A DNA stretch of 33,669 bases from Streptomyces hydrogenans (GCF_014656075.1 NZ_BNBS01000088.1:1-33669), one strand, 5' to 3'; positions 22,659 to 29,642 are shown, counted from the stretch's first letter. Notes: a model not told the origin generated them from the sequence alone. Program-made: numbers and translations.

Positions 22659-22683
22659 CCGCAACGTGGAAGTGCCGTTGCGG
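22659..22683 (-). terminator. Hairpin after the 75-residue gene
   Basis: CCGCAACG (22659-22666) pairs perfectly with CGTTGCGG (22676-22683), 11 nt past the stop codon at 22695. Confidence 0.45.
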
Positions 22684-22694
22684 AGTTCCTGGTG

Positions 22695-22922
22695 TCAGTC
22701 GTCTTCAGGGAATCGGCCCTCGTCGAGGTCCTTCATCAACCGGTCCAGACGCGTTGCCGCGTCCGCGAGATCGTGCTTCGCCGCGGCCGTGACGACCAGC
22801 AGCTTCCGGGACAGCGCCATCCTTACGCCCTCCGGGACTTGCAGTGCGCGCACCCGGGAGTGCGCTTCTTTCAGTCGGTCGGCGACTTCCTCGTAGAGCT
22901 TGAGTTGGTTGTCGCGTTCCAT
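22695..22922 (-). CDS. Small helical protein of unknown function
   Basis: A 75-residue, strongly helical, charged protein (MERDNQLKLYEEVADRLKEA ... LSRKLLVVTAAAKHDLADAATRLDRLMKDLDEG). It has no signal, membrane segment or known motif; two amphipathic helices around a VPEGVRM turn suggest a helical hairpin. ATG 22922 is chosen because the upstream extension lacks coding character and CACAAT lies 6 nt before it. Codon use is typical of the chromosome. It sits between leuCD and hupS with hairpins on both sides. I do not know its function. Confidence 0.78.
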   Translation of the reverse strand: MERDNQLKLYEEVADRLKEAHSRVRALQVPEGVRMALSRKLLVVTAAAKHDLADAATRLDRLMKDLDEGRFPEDD

Positions 22923-22928
22923 GCACCG

Positions 22929-22934
22929 ATTGTG
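22929..22934 (-). promoter_or_regulatory. Possible leaderless -10 of the 75-residue gene
   Basis: Minus-strand CACAAT ends 6 nt before the ATG at 22922, with no ribosome-binding site. Confidence 0.35.
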
Positions 22935-22975
22935 CCATCTAGGGCGAGTTGTCGCCCGACAGGGTCTCAACAAGC

Positions 22976-23011
22976 GACTGCGCCCCCCACCGGAGGGTGG
23001 GGGGCGCAGTC
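22976..23011 (-). terminator. Terminator of leuCD
   Basis: A perfect 16-bp stem (22976-22991 with 22996-23011) around a 4-nt loop, 16 nt beyond the leuD stop. It has no T-tract. Confidence 0.8.
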
Positions 23012-23026
23012 TTGGAAAAGCGCTGC

Positions 23027-23620
23027 TCAGGCCGTAATTGTACGGGGCTTGAAGGACGGCCTGGCCGCCTCGTAGGCCGAGATGTCGGCTTCGTTCTGAA
23101 GGGTGAGGCTGATGTCGTCGAGGCCGTTCAGGAGCCGCCAGCGGGCGTTCTCGTCGAGCTCGAAGTCGGCGTCGATCCCGGCCGCCAGGACCTTGCGGGC
23201 CTCCAGGTCGACGGTGATCTCGGCGGTCGGGTCGGCCTCGGTCAGCTCCCAGAGGGCGTCGACGGTCGCCTGGGGCAGGACCACGGTCAGCAGACCGTTC
23301 TTCAGCGAGTTGCCGCGGAAGATGTCGGCGAAGCGGGCCGAGATGACCGTCTTGAAGCCGTAGTTCTGGAGCGCCCAGACGGCGTGCTCACGGGAGGAGC
23401 CGGTGCCGAAGTCGGGGCCGGCCACCAGGACCGAGGCGCCCTGCCGCTCGGGGCGGTTGAGGACGAACTCGGAGTCCTTGCGCCAGGCCTCGAAGAGGCC
23501 GTCCTCGAAGCCGTCGCGGGTGACCTTCTTCAGCCAGTGCGCCGGGATGATCTGGTCGGTGTCGACGTTGCTGCGGCGCAGCGGGACGGCGCGGCCGGTG
23601 TGCGTGGTGAAAGCTTCCAT
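23027..23620 (-). CDS. leuD: 3-isopropylmalate dehydratase small subunit
   Basis: A 197-residue aconitase swivel-domain subunit that with LeuC isomerises 2- to 3-isopropylmalate in leucine synthesis. Family features: PLRRSNVDTDQIIPAHWLK near the N-terminus, GPDFGTGSSREHAVWALQNYGFKTVI and FADIFRGNSLKNGLL. The ATG lies 6 nt after the leuC stop, in one operon. Length is typical. Confidence 0.97.
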   Translation of the reverse strand: MEAFTTHTGRAVPLRRSNVDTDQIIPAHWLKKVTRDGFEDGLFEAWRKDSEFVLNRPERQGASVLVAGPDFGTGSSREHAVWALQNYGFKTVISARFADIFRGNSLKNGLLTVVLPQATVDALWELTEADPTAEITVDLEARKVLAAGIDADFELDENARWRLLNGLDDISLTLQNEADISAYEAARPSFKPRTITA

Positions 23621-23626
23621 GGTTCC

Positions 23627-25051
23627 TCAGACCCCCGCGGTGGTGACGGCGTCGGACAGGTCGGCCGGGGAGGCCAGGTGGCCGAGGACGGCGGTGGCGG
23701 CGGCCACCTGGGGGGAGACCAGGTGGGTGCGGCCGCCCTTGCCCTGCCGGCCCTCGAAGTTGCGGTTGGAGGTGGACGCGGAGCGCTCACCGGGGGCCAG
23801 CTGGTCGGGGTTCATGCCCAGGCACATGGAGCAGCCCGCGTGCCGCCATTCGGCGCCGGCGGCCTTGAAGACCTTGTCCAGGCCCTCCTCGACGGCCTGC
23901 AGGGCGACCCGGACGGAGCCGGGGACGACCAGCATGCGGACGCCGTCGGCGACCTGGCGGCCCTCCAGCAGGGAGGCGGCGTTGCGCAGGTCCTCGATGC
24001 GGCCGTTGGTGCAGGAGCCCACGAAGACGGTGTCGACCTTGATGTCGCGCAGCGGCTGGCCGGCGGTCAACCCCATGTACTCCAGGGCCTTTTCGGCGGC
24101 GAGGCGCTCCGAGGGGTCCTCGTACGAAGCCGGGTCGGGGACGTTCGCCGAAAGCGGGGCGCCCTGGCCGGGGTTGGTGCCCCAGGTGACGAACGGCGCC
24201 AGCTCGGCGGCCTCGATGACGACCTCGGCGTCGAAGACGGCGTCCTCGTCGGTCCGCAGCGTCTTCCAGTAGGCGACGGCGGCGTCCCAGTCCTCGCCCT
24301 CGGGGGCGTGGGCACGGCCCTTGAGGTAGGCGAAGGTGGTCTCGTCGGGGGCGATCATGCCCGCGCGGGCACCGGCCTCGATGGACATGTTGCAGATGGT
24401 CATGCGGCCCTCCATCGAGAGTTTCTCGATGGCCGAGCCCCGGTACTCCAGGACGTAGCCCTGGCCGCCGCCGGTGCCGATCCGCGCGATGACGGCGAGG
24501 ATCAGGTCCTTGGCGGTGACGTCGGCGGGCAGCTCGCCGTCGACCGTGATGGCCATGGTCTTCGGGCGGGCCATGGGCAGCGTCTGGGTGGCCAGGACGT
24601 GCTCGACCTGGCTGGTGCCGATGCCGAACGCCAGGCCGCCGAAGGCGCCGTGCGTGGAGGTGTGGGAGTCGCCGCAGACCACGGTCATGCCGGGCTGGGT
24701 CAGGCCCAGCTGCGGTCCCACCACGTGGACGACGCCCTGCTCGACGTCGCCGAGCGGGTGGAGCCGGACACCGAACTCGGCGCAGTTCTTGCGCAGGGTC
24801 TCCAGCTGGGCGCGGGAGACCGGGTCGGCGATCGGCTTGTCGATGTCGAGGGTGGGGGTGTTGTGGTCCTCGGTGGCGATGGTGAGGTCGAGGCGCCGCA
24901 CCTGCCGGCCGTTCTGGCGGAGACCGTCGAAGGCCTGGGGGCTGGTCACCTCGTGCAGCAGGTGAAGATCGATGAAGAGGAGGTCGGGCTCGCCCTCGGC
25001 GCGCCGGACGACGTGGTCGTCCCAGACCTTCTCCGCGAGTGTCCTACCCAT
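23627..25051 (-). CDS. leuC: 3-isopropylmalate dehydratase large subunit
   Basis: A 474-residue aconitase-family subunit carrying the [4Fe-4S] cluster. The three cluster cysteines are seen in GSCTNGR (about residue 347) and CSMCLGMNPD (about 405-408). Other signatures are IDLHLLHEVTSPQAF, VCGDSHTSTHGAFG and LVVPGSVRVA. ATG 25051 (MGRTLAEKVWDDHVV) has a GGAGGG site; an in-frame ATG 12 codons further upstream lies in the leader and is less likely. Divergent ndgR, 139 bp away, probably controls it through the dyad at 25158-25178. Confidence 0.97.
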   Translation of the reverse strand: MGRTLAEKVWDDHVVRRAEGEPDLLFIDLHLLHEVTSPQAFDGLRQNGRQVRRLDLTIATEDHNTPTLDIDKPIADPVSRAQLETLRKNCAEFGVRLHPLGDVEQGVVHVVGPQLGLTQPGMTVVCGDSHTSTHGAFGGLAFGIGTSQVEHVLATQTLPMARPKTMAITVDGELPADVTAKDLILAVIARIGTGGGQGYVLEYRGSAIEKLSMEGRMTICNMSIEAGARAGMIAPDETTFAYLKGRAHAPEGEDWDAAVAYWKTLRTDEDAVFDAEVVIEAAELAPFVTWGTNPGQGAPLSANVPDPASYEDPSERLAAEKALEYMGLTAGQPLRDIKVDTVFVGSCTNGRIEDLRNAASLLEGRQVADGVRMLVVPGSVRVALQAVEEGLDKVFKAAGAEWRHAGCSMCLGMNPDQLAPGERSASTSNRNFEGRQGKGGRTHLVSPQVAAATAVLGHLASPADLSDAVTTAGV

Positions 25052-25157
25052 CGCTTTCCCTCCGGCCGGCGGCTGCGCCGGCACCACTAGAGACCGTTTC
25101 GCGGTCCGTTGTGCGGCCGCCTCACCAGAGTGACAAGTTCCTCGGAAAATTGAACTT

Positions 25158-25178
25158 GCGTTTCACAGAGTGAGACGC
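25158..25178. promoter_or_regulatory. Dyad in the leuC-ndgR intergenic region, likely NdgR/AreB operator
   Basis: GCGTTTCAC-AGA-GTGAGACGC is an inverted repeat with 9-bp arms and one mismatch, 13 nt before the ndgR ATG and about 107 nt upstream of leuC. IclR-type AreB/NdgR/LtbR regulators are known to act on leuCD; binding to this exact site is inferred. Confidence 0.6.
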
Positions 25179-25190
25179 GAATATCGTTGC

Positions 25191-25907
25191 ATGGACAACT
25201 CTAGCGGCGTAGGCGTTCTCGACAAGGCAGCCCTTGTCCTGAGCGCCCTGGAGTCCGGTCCGGCCACCCTCGCAGGACTGGTCGCGGCGACGGGACTCGC
25301 ACGACCCACGGCCCACCGTCTGGCCGTGGCATTGGAACACCACCGGATGGTCGCCCGCGACATGCAGGGCCGTTTCATTCTCGGCCCGCGGCTCTCGGAG
25401 CTCGCGGCGGCGGCCGGCGAGGACCGCCTCCTGGCGACGGCGGGCCCGGTGCTGACGCATCTGCGCGACGTCACCGGCGAGAGCGCGCAGCTCTACCGGC
25501 GCCAGGGCGACATGCGCATCTGCGTGGCGGCGGCCGAGCGGCTGTCCGGTCTGCGGGACACGGTCCCGGTGGGCTCCACGCTCACGATGAAGGCCGGCTC
25601 GTCGGCGCAGATCCTGATGGCCTGGGAGGAGCCCGAGCGGCTGCACCGCGGCCTCCAGGGCGCCCGCTTCACGGCGACGGCCCTGTCGGGCGTACGGCGC
25701 CGCGGCTGGGCCCAGTCGATCGGTGAGCGCGAGCCGGGCGTCGCGTCCGTCTCCGCGCCCGTCAGGGGCCCCTCGAACCGCGTGGTGGCCGCCGTGTCGG
25801 TCTCGGGTCCGATCGAGCGCCTGACGCGCCACCCCGGCCGGATGCACGCGCAGGCGGTCATCGACGCCGCCGCCCGCCTCAGCGAGGCCCTGCGCCGCAA
25901 CGGCTGA
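25191..25907 (+). CDS. ndgR: IclR-family regulator NdgR (AreB/LtbR type)
   Basis: A 238-residue IclR-type regulator. The N-terminal winged helix-turn-helix (VLDKAALVLSALESGPATLAGLVAATGLARPTAHRLAVAL) covers about residues 10-50; the effector domain follows (LTHLRDVTGESAQLYRRQGDMRICVAAAERLSGLRDTVPVG ... SVSAPVRGPSNRVVAAVSVSGP). Orthologues divergent from leuCD are S. coelicolor NdgR, S. clavuligerus AreB and C. glutamicum LtbR, regulators of branched-chain amino acid genes and, in Streptomyces, nitrogen-dependent growth and antibiotics. ATG 25191 is favoured because it matches the orthologue N-terminus (MDNSSGVGVLDK). Probably autoregulated. Confidence 0.95.
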   Translation: MDNSSGVGVLDKAALVLSALESGPATLAGLVAATGLARPTAHRLAVALEHHRMVARDMQGRFILGPRLSELAAAAGEDRLLATAGPVLTHLRDVTGESAQLYRRQGDMRICVAAAERLSGLRDTVPVGSTLTMKAGSSAQILMAWEEPERLHRGLQGARFTATALSGVRRRGWAQSIGEREPGVASVSAPVRGPSNRVVAAVSVSGPIERLTRHPGRMHAQAVIDAAARLSEALRRNG

Positions 25908-25937
25908 TCCCGCTTCCTCTGTTCACCTGTACGTTCC

Positions 25938-25973
25938 CCGGCCCGCCGCTCCAACGCCGCAGCGGTGGGCCGG
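25938..25973 (+). terminator. Terminator of ndgR
   Basis: CCGGCCCGCCGCT (25938-25950) pairs with 25961-25973 over 13 bp (one wobble) across a 10-nt loop, 30 nt after the stop. Confidence 0.65.
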
Positions 25974-26011
25974 AGTTGTGTCCGCGTCCGGCGGGGCGCG
26001 TCGGGAATAGC

Positions 26012-26045
26012 GAAGAAGCCCTCCCCCGAAGGGAAGGGCTTCTTC
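26012..26045 (-). terminator. Terminator of the tRNA operon
   Basis: GAAGAAGCCCT (26012-26022) pairs with AGGGCTTCTTC (26035-26045) over 11 bp, 9 nt downstream of the last tRNA-Glu on the minus strand. Confidence 0.7.
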
Positions 26046-26053
26046 ATGTCGCG

Positions 26054-26126
26054 TACCCCCGACCGGATTCGAACCGGCGCTACCGCCTTGAGAGGGCGGC
26101 GTGCTAGGCCGCTACACAACGGGGGC
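26054..26126 (-). tRNA. tRNA-Glu (anticodon CTC), copy 1
   Basis: 73 nt with a complete cloverleaf: acceptor GCCCCCG/CGGGGGT (G1:U72), D-stem GTGT/GCAC, anticodon stem CCGCC/GGCGG with loop CTCTCAA (anticodon CTC, reads GAG), T-arm GCCGG-TTCGAAT-CCGGT. CCA is not encoded. It is identical to the other two tRNA-Glu genes here. Confidence 0.97.
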
Positions 26127-26162
26127 TTTGGATCTCGCAGGCGTTTCCGCCGCAGACCCGAG

Positions 26163-26234
26163 CTGGTCTACCAGGACTCGAACCTAGACTAACTGAACCA
26201 GAATCAGTCGTGCTGCCAATTACACCATAGACCA
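26163..26234 (-). tRNA. tRNA-Gln (anticodon CTG), copy 1
   Basis: 72 nt; acceptor TGGTCTA/TAGACCA, anticodon stem ACTGA/TCAGT with loop TTCTGGT (anticodon CTG, reads CAG), T-arm CTAGG-TTCGAGT-CCTGG. CCA is not encoded. It differs from copy 2 only at paired positions in the acceptor and T stems. Confidence 0.96.
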
Positions 26235-26256
26235 ATACGTGGTTAGACCAGCGTCG

Positions 26257-26329
26257 TACCCCCGACCGGATTCGAACCGGCGCTACCGCCTTGAGAGGGC
26301 GGCGTGCTAGGCCGCTACACAACGGGGGC
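26257..26329 (-). tRNA. tRNA-Glu (anticodon CTC), copy 2
   Basis: Same 73-nt sequence as the copies at 26054 and 26391; anticodon CTC. Confidence 0.97.
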
Positions 26330-26390
26330 CCTAGCGATCCTGCATCGGGTTCACCGGGAGCTACCCAGGTGATCCCGCGGGAAGGATCTG

Positions 26391-26463
26391 TACCCCCGAC
26401 CGGATTCGAACCGGCGCTACCGCCTTGAGAGGGCGGCGTGCTAGGCCGCTACACAACGGGGGC
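26391..26463 (-). tRNA. tRNA-Glu (anticodon CTC), copy 3
   Basis: Same 73-nt sequence as the other two copies; anticodon CTC. It lies directly downstream of tRNA-Gln copy 2 in the transcript. Confidence 0.97.
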
Positions 26464-26504
26464 TTTGTGGATGCCATCCACGGTTTGCAGATGAGCTCTG
26501 CGAG

Positions 26505-26576
26505 CTGGCCTACCTGGACTCGAACCAAGACTAACTGAACCAGAATCAGTCGTGCTGCCAATTACACCATAGGCCA
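26505..26576 (-). tRNA. tRNA-Gln (anticodon CTG), copy 2
   Basis: 72 nt; acceptor TGGCCTA/TAGGCCA, anticodon loop TTCTGGT (CTG), T-arm CTTGG-TTCGAGT-CCAGG. First tRNA of the operon, about 85 nt after the predicted transcription start. Confidence 0.96.
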
Positions 26577-26666
26577 CCGGGGCGCCATCCCCACCATGGG
26601 GGATCTTGCTCGGCTTGCGCTTTGCGGGTTCTTGCCTTTCGGCTTGTTCCCCTCGGCGCAGGAAGA

Positions 26667-26695
26667 ACATTACCCGAAGGTGGACGGTGCTCCAA
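26667..26695 (-). promoter_or_regulatory. tRNA operon promoter inside the 3' end of the HAD gene
   Basis: Minus-strand TTGGAG (26690-26695), 17-nt spacer, TAATGT (26667-26672). The -10 contains the TAA stop codon of the HAD gene, and the tRNA cluster begins 90 nt downstream. No other good promoter is seen before the first tRNA. Confidence 0.65.
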
Positions 26696-27395
26696 AACGG
26701 GTATCCCCGCGGAGCAGCGGGGGGAGCTGGTGGAGGTCGGTGATGCGCCGCAGGCCGGGCTGCTCGCCGGCGCCGGAGCGGTCCAGCCAGATGCCGTGGA
26801 GCCCGGCCTCCTGGGCGCCCAGCGCGTCGATGTCGGGCCGGTCCCCCACGTACGCCACCTGGTGCGGGGCGAGGCCGAGCGCCGTACAGGCGGCGTGGAA
26901 GGCCGCGGCGGCCGGCTTCGCGCTGCCGAGCTCGGCGGCGCACAGGACGGCCTCGAAGTGGTCGCGGACGCCGAGGGCCCGCAGCTTGGGCTCCTGGGCG
27001 TGGATGCTGGAGTTCGACAGGACGGCCTGCCGGTAGTCGGGGGCGAGCAGGTCCAGGACGGGCAGGGCGTCGGGGAAGAGCTCCCAGGCGGCCTCGTAGT
27101 GGGTCACGTACCGCCCGAACCAGGCGTCGGCCTCGGCGTCGGTCAGGGCCGGGCGGTCCAGGAAGTCGCGGACGCGGTGGCGGCGCTGGTCCTGCCAGCT
27201 GCCCGCCGGCTCCTCCTCGTAGCGCCGCCAGTGCAGCTCGGTGAGCTCCTTCCAGCGGCGCAGGGCGTCCTCGACGGTGCCGTGCAGCCCGGTGAGGCCC
27301 TCGGCGGTGAGGTGGGCGCGCATCCCGGTGCGGTCGGCTCCCGCGTAGTCGAAGATCGTGTCGTCCACGTCCCAGAGGACGGCCCGGATGGTCAT
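26670..27395 (-). CDS. HAD-superfamily hydrolase
   Basis: A 241-residue haloacid-dehalogenase-type phosphatase. Motif I is DVDDTIFDY (residues 9-17; nucleophile Asp9, acid/base Asp11), motif II VLSNSS, motif III Lys in GSAKPAAAAF and motif IV VGDRPDIDALGAQ. The helical cap between motifs I and II is of the C1 type, like YjjG nucleotidases or phosphoglycolate phosphatases; the substrate is unknown. ATG 27395 is preceded 7 nt upstream by TACGGT and no ribosome site, suggesting a leaderless mRNA. Its last codons hold the tRNA-operon promoter. Confidence 0.92.
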   Translation of the reverse strand: MTIRAVLWDVDDTIFDYAGADRTGMRAHLTAEGLTGLHGTVEDALRRWKELTELHWRRYEEEPAGSWQDQRRHRVRDFLDRPALTDAEADAWFGRYVTHYEAAWELFPDALPVLDLLAPDYRQAVLSNSSIHAQEPKLRALGVRDHFEAVLCAAELGSAKPAAAAFHAACTALGLAPHQVAYVGDRPDIDALGAQEAGLHGIWLDRSGAGEQPGLRRITDLHQLPPLLRGDTRFGAPSTFG

Positions 27396-27402
27396 GGAAC
27401 CG

Positions 27403-27408
27403 ACCGTA
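27403..27408 (-). promoter_or_regulatory. -10 hexamer of the HAD gene, leaderless type
   Basis: TACGGT ends 7 nt before the ATG and directly abuts the 26-bp palindrome at 27409-27434, so any -35 region lies inside that palindrome. Confidence 0.5.
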
Positions 27409-27434
27409 CGCTCCCGGCGGGCCCGCCGGGAGCG
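27409..27434 (-). terminator. Perfect 26-bp palindrome after DUF4241
   Basis: CGCTCCCGGCGGG followed directly by its reverse complement, 3 nt beyond the DUF4241 stop. As RNA it is an 11-bp stem with a 4-nt loop, a likely terminator; as DNA it could be an operator on the -35 region of the HAD gene. Confidence 0.65.
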
Positions 27435-27437
27435 GTT

Positions 27438-28079
27438 TCAGAGGACCTTGGCGAACCGGAAGGGGCGCAGGTCGGTGACGAAGCAGGCGACCTCGCCGTC
27501 GGCGTCGCGCCCGACCCAGGTCGGGTAGAGGCCGTCGCCCCAGCCGGAGACGAAGACGGCGATGGTGTGGCCGTTCTCACCCTCGGCGAGGAAGGCGCCC
27601 GGGCTCCGGGGCGAGTCCAGGACCTCCCAGATGACGCCCTTCTCGTCGTCCGTGCCCGGGAAGGAGTGGTGGGCGGCGGTGTCGAGGAAGCTGCCGAGGC
27701 CGGCGTCGACGCCGTAGCCGAAGCAGTCGTCCTCGGGAGTCGCCTCGCCCGGGACCAGGGCGGGCTCCCAGCGGGCCACCGGGGTGTCGCGGATCACCAG
27801 GCGGGCGGCGGCGTTCACGGTGTGGTCGTACGGGTACGTGAAGGACGCCTCGGCGATCTGGACGCGGTAGCGGCCGGGCGGGACCGTGACGGCGAAGGGC
27901 GCGGGCCGCTCGTCGTCGTCGCAGAGGTGGACGATCGGGTCGCAGGCGACGAGCTCGCCGGTGGGCAGGCCGATCTCCCCCAGTTCCCGGACGTCGAAGG
28001 TGACGTCCCTCTTGTCCTCGGTCGGGACGACGGCTCCGGGGGTGAACCAGTGGGCGAAGTCGGGTGGTGTCATGGGCAT
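27438..28079 (-). CDS. DUF4241 domain protein
   Basis: A 213-residue soluble protein of the DUF4241 family. Typical elements: LPTGELVACDPIVHL, VTVPPGRYRVQIA, a central VARWEPAL, and the Gly/Asp-rich FGYGVDAGLGSFLDTAA, then SGWGDGLYPTWVGRDADGEVACFVTDL at the C-terminus. I know of no established function; some homologues occur near toxin or immunity genes, but nothing here supports that role. ATG 28079 is used; a second ATG two codons later is possible. TAGGGT ends 6 nt before 28079 and there is no ribosome site. Confidence 0.85.
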   Translation of the reverse strand: MPMTPPDFAHWFTPGAVVPTEDKRDVTFDVRELGEIGLPTGELVACDPIVHLCDDDERPAPFAVTVPPGRYRVQIAEASFTYPYDHTVNAAARLVIRDTPVARWEPALVPGEATPEDDCFGYGVDAGLGSFLDTAAHHSFPGTDDEKGVIWEVLDSPRSPGAFLAEGENGHTIAVFVSGWGDGLYPTWVGRDADGEVACFVTDLRPFRFAKVL

Positions 28080-28085
28080 GAGGCG

Positions 28086-28091
28086 ACCCTA
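28086..28091 (-). promoter_or_regulatory. -10 hexamer of the DUF4241 gene, leaderless type
   Basis: TAGGGT, an exact match to the TAGRRT-type -10, ends 6 nt before the ATG at 28079. Confidence 0.55.
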
Positions 28092-28108
28092 GGGGGCGGG
28101 TACGACGA

Positions 28109-28147
28109 CGGGGGCGGCGGCCGGAAGGGATCCGGCCGCCGCCCCCG
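28109..28147 (-). terminator. Terminator of gltX
   Basis: A perfect 17-bp GC stem (28109-28125 with 28131-28147) around a 5-nt loop, 19 nt after the gltX stop. No T-tract. Confidence 0.8.
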
Positions 28148-28166
28148 TGGTGTGCGGGGCGCGTGG

Positions 28167-29642
28167 TTACGCGGCGAGCTTCGCCAGGGCCGCGTCGACG
28201 CGGGCCAGGGTCTTCTCCTTGCCCAGGATCTCCAGGGACTCGAAGAGGGGCAGGCCGACCGTGCGGCCGGTGACGGCGACGCGGACGGGGGCCTGGGCCT
28301 TGCCGAGCTTGAGGCCGTGGGCCTCGCCGGCGGCCAGGACCGCGTTCTTGAGCGACTCGGGGTCGTTCCAGTCGGCGTCCACCAGCTTCTCGCGGGCGGT
28401 GGTCAGGAGGGCCGCGGGCTCGCCCTTCATCGCCTTGTCCCACGAGGGCTGGTCGAAGACCGGCTCGGGCAGGAAGAGGAAGTCGACGTTGGCCGTGATC
28501 TCGGAGAGGACGGTCAGGCGGGTCTGGGCGTGCGGGGCGATCCGCTCCCAGGCCGCGCGGTCGAAGTCCTCGGCCGCCCAGGGGGCGTGCGGGGCGCGGA
28601 GCCAGGGCTCGCACGCCTCGGCGAAGGTCTTCACGTCCAGCATGCGGATGTGGTCCGCGTTGATGGACTCGGCCTTCTTGAGGTCGAAGCGGGCCGGGTT
28701 GGCGTTGACGTCCGCGATGTCGAACTTCGCCACCATCTCGGGGATGGTGAAGATGTCCTGGTCGGCCGAGAAGGACCAGCCGAGGAGGGACAGGTAGTTC
28801 AGCAGGCCCTCGGGGAGGAAGCCGCGCTCCCGGTAGAGGTTGAGGCTCGCCTGCGGGTCGCGCTTGGAGAGCTTCTTGTTGCCCTCGCCCATCACGTACG
28901 GCAGGTGGCCGAAGGCGGGGATCTCCTTGGCGACGCCCAGCTCGATCAGCGCCTTGTAGAGCGCGACCTGGCGGGGGGTGGAGGAGAGCAGGTCCTCGCC
29001 GCGCAGGACGTGGGTGATCTCCATCAGGGCGTCGTCGACCGGGTTGACCAGGGTGTAGAGCGGGGCGCCGTTGGCCCGGAGGATGCCGTAGTCCGGCACG
29101 TTCTCCGGGGTGAAGGTGAGCTCGCCGCGGACCAGGTCGGTGAAGGTGATGGCCTCGTCGGGCATCCGGAAGCGGACGATCGGCTCGCGGCCCTCCGCCT
29201 CGTACGCCGCGACCTGCTCGGCGGACAGCTCGCGGCAGTGGCCGTCGTAGCCGGACGGCCTGCCGGCGGCGCGGGCGGCCTCGCGGCGCTCGTCCAGCTC
29301 GGCGGTGTTGCAGTAGCAGTGGTACGCGTACCCGCCGGCGAGCAGCTTCTCGGCGACGTCCTTGTAGATGTCCATCCGCTGCGACTGGCGGTACGGGGCG
29401 TGCGGGCCGCCGACCTCGGGGCCCTCGTCCCAGTCGAGGCCGAGCCACTTCAGCGAGTCGAGCAGCTGGTCGTACGACTCCTCGGAGTCGCGGGCCGCGT
29501 CGGTGTCCTCGATGCGGAAGACCATCGTGCCCTGGTTGTGCCGGGCGAAGGCCCAGTTGAAGAGGGCGGTGCGGACCAGACCCACATGGGGGTTGCCGGT
29601 CGGGGACGGACAGAAACGGACGCGGATGTTCGCGTTAGCCAC
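28167..29642 (-). CDS. gltX: Glutamyl-tRNA synthetase (probably non-discriminating)
   Basis: A 491-residue class I synthetase that attaches Glu to tRNA. The HIGH-type motif is PSPTGNPHVG (residues 12-21) and the KMSKS-type loop is NKKLSKRDP near 255. FRIEDTDAARDSEES and LVNPVDDALMEITHVLRGEDLL are intact; the C-terminal anticodon-binding helical domain follows. Most actinobacteria lack GlnRS and use a GluRS that charges both tRNA-Glu and tRNA-Gln, with GatCAB then amidating Glu-tRNA-Gln; non-discrimination here is inferred from lineage. The GTG start overlaps the end of the FAH gene by 8 nt, so the pair is coupled. Confidence 0.97.
   Translation of the reverse strand: MANANIRVRFCPSPTGNPHVGLVRTALFNWAFARHNQGTMVFRIEDTDAARDSEESYDQLLDSLKWLGLDWDEGPEVGGPHAPYRQSQRMDIYKDVAEKLLAGGYAYHCYCNTAELDERREAARAAGRPSGYDGHCRELSAEQVAAYEAEGREPIVRFRMPDEAITFTDLVRGELTFTPENVPDYGILRANGAPLYTLVNPVDDALMEITHVLRGEDLLSSTPRQVALYKALIELGVAKEIPAFGHLPYVMGEGNKKLSKRDPQASLNLYRERGFLPEGLLNYLSLLGWSFSADQDIFTIPEMVAKFDIADVNANPARFDLKKAESINADHIRMLDVKTFAEACEPWLRAPHAPWAAEDFDRAAWERIAPHAQTRLTVLSEITANVDFLFLPEPVFDQPSWDKAMKGEPAALLTTAREKLVDADWNDPESLKNAVLAAGEAHGLKLGKAQAPVRVAVTGRTVGLPLFESLEILGKEKTLARVDAALAKLAA

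Noticed and set aside
25052..25157. Leucine attenuator with leader peptide before leuC
   Set aside because: No short frame with a run of Leu codons and no competing stem pairs are visible; the IclR-type dyad is a better regulatory candidate.
26054..26576. Integration-site (att) duplication by a mobile element at the tRNA genes
   Set aside because: The repeated segments are complete tRNA genes with full cloverleafs; no integrase or cargo lies between or beside them.
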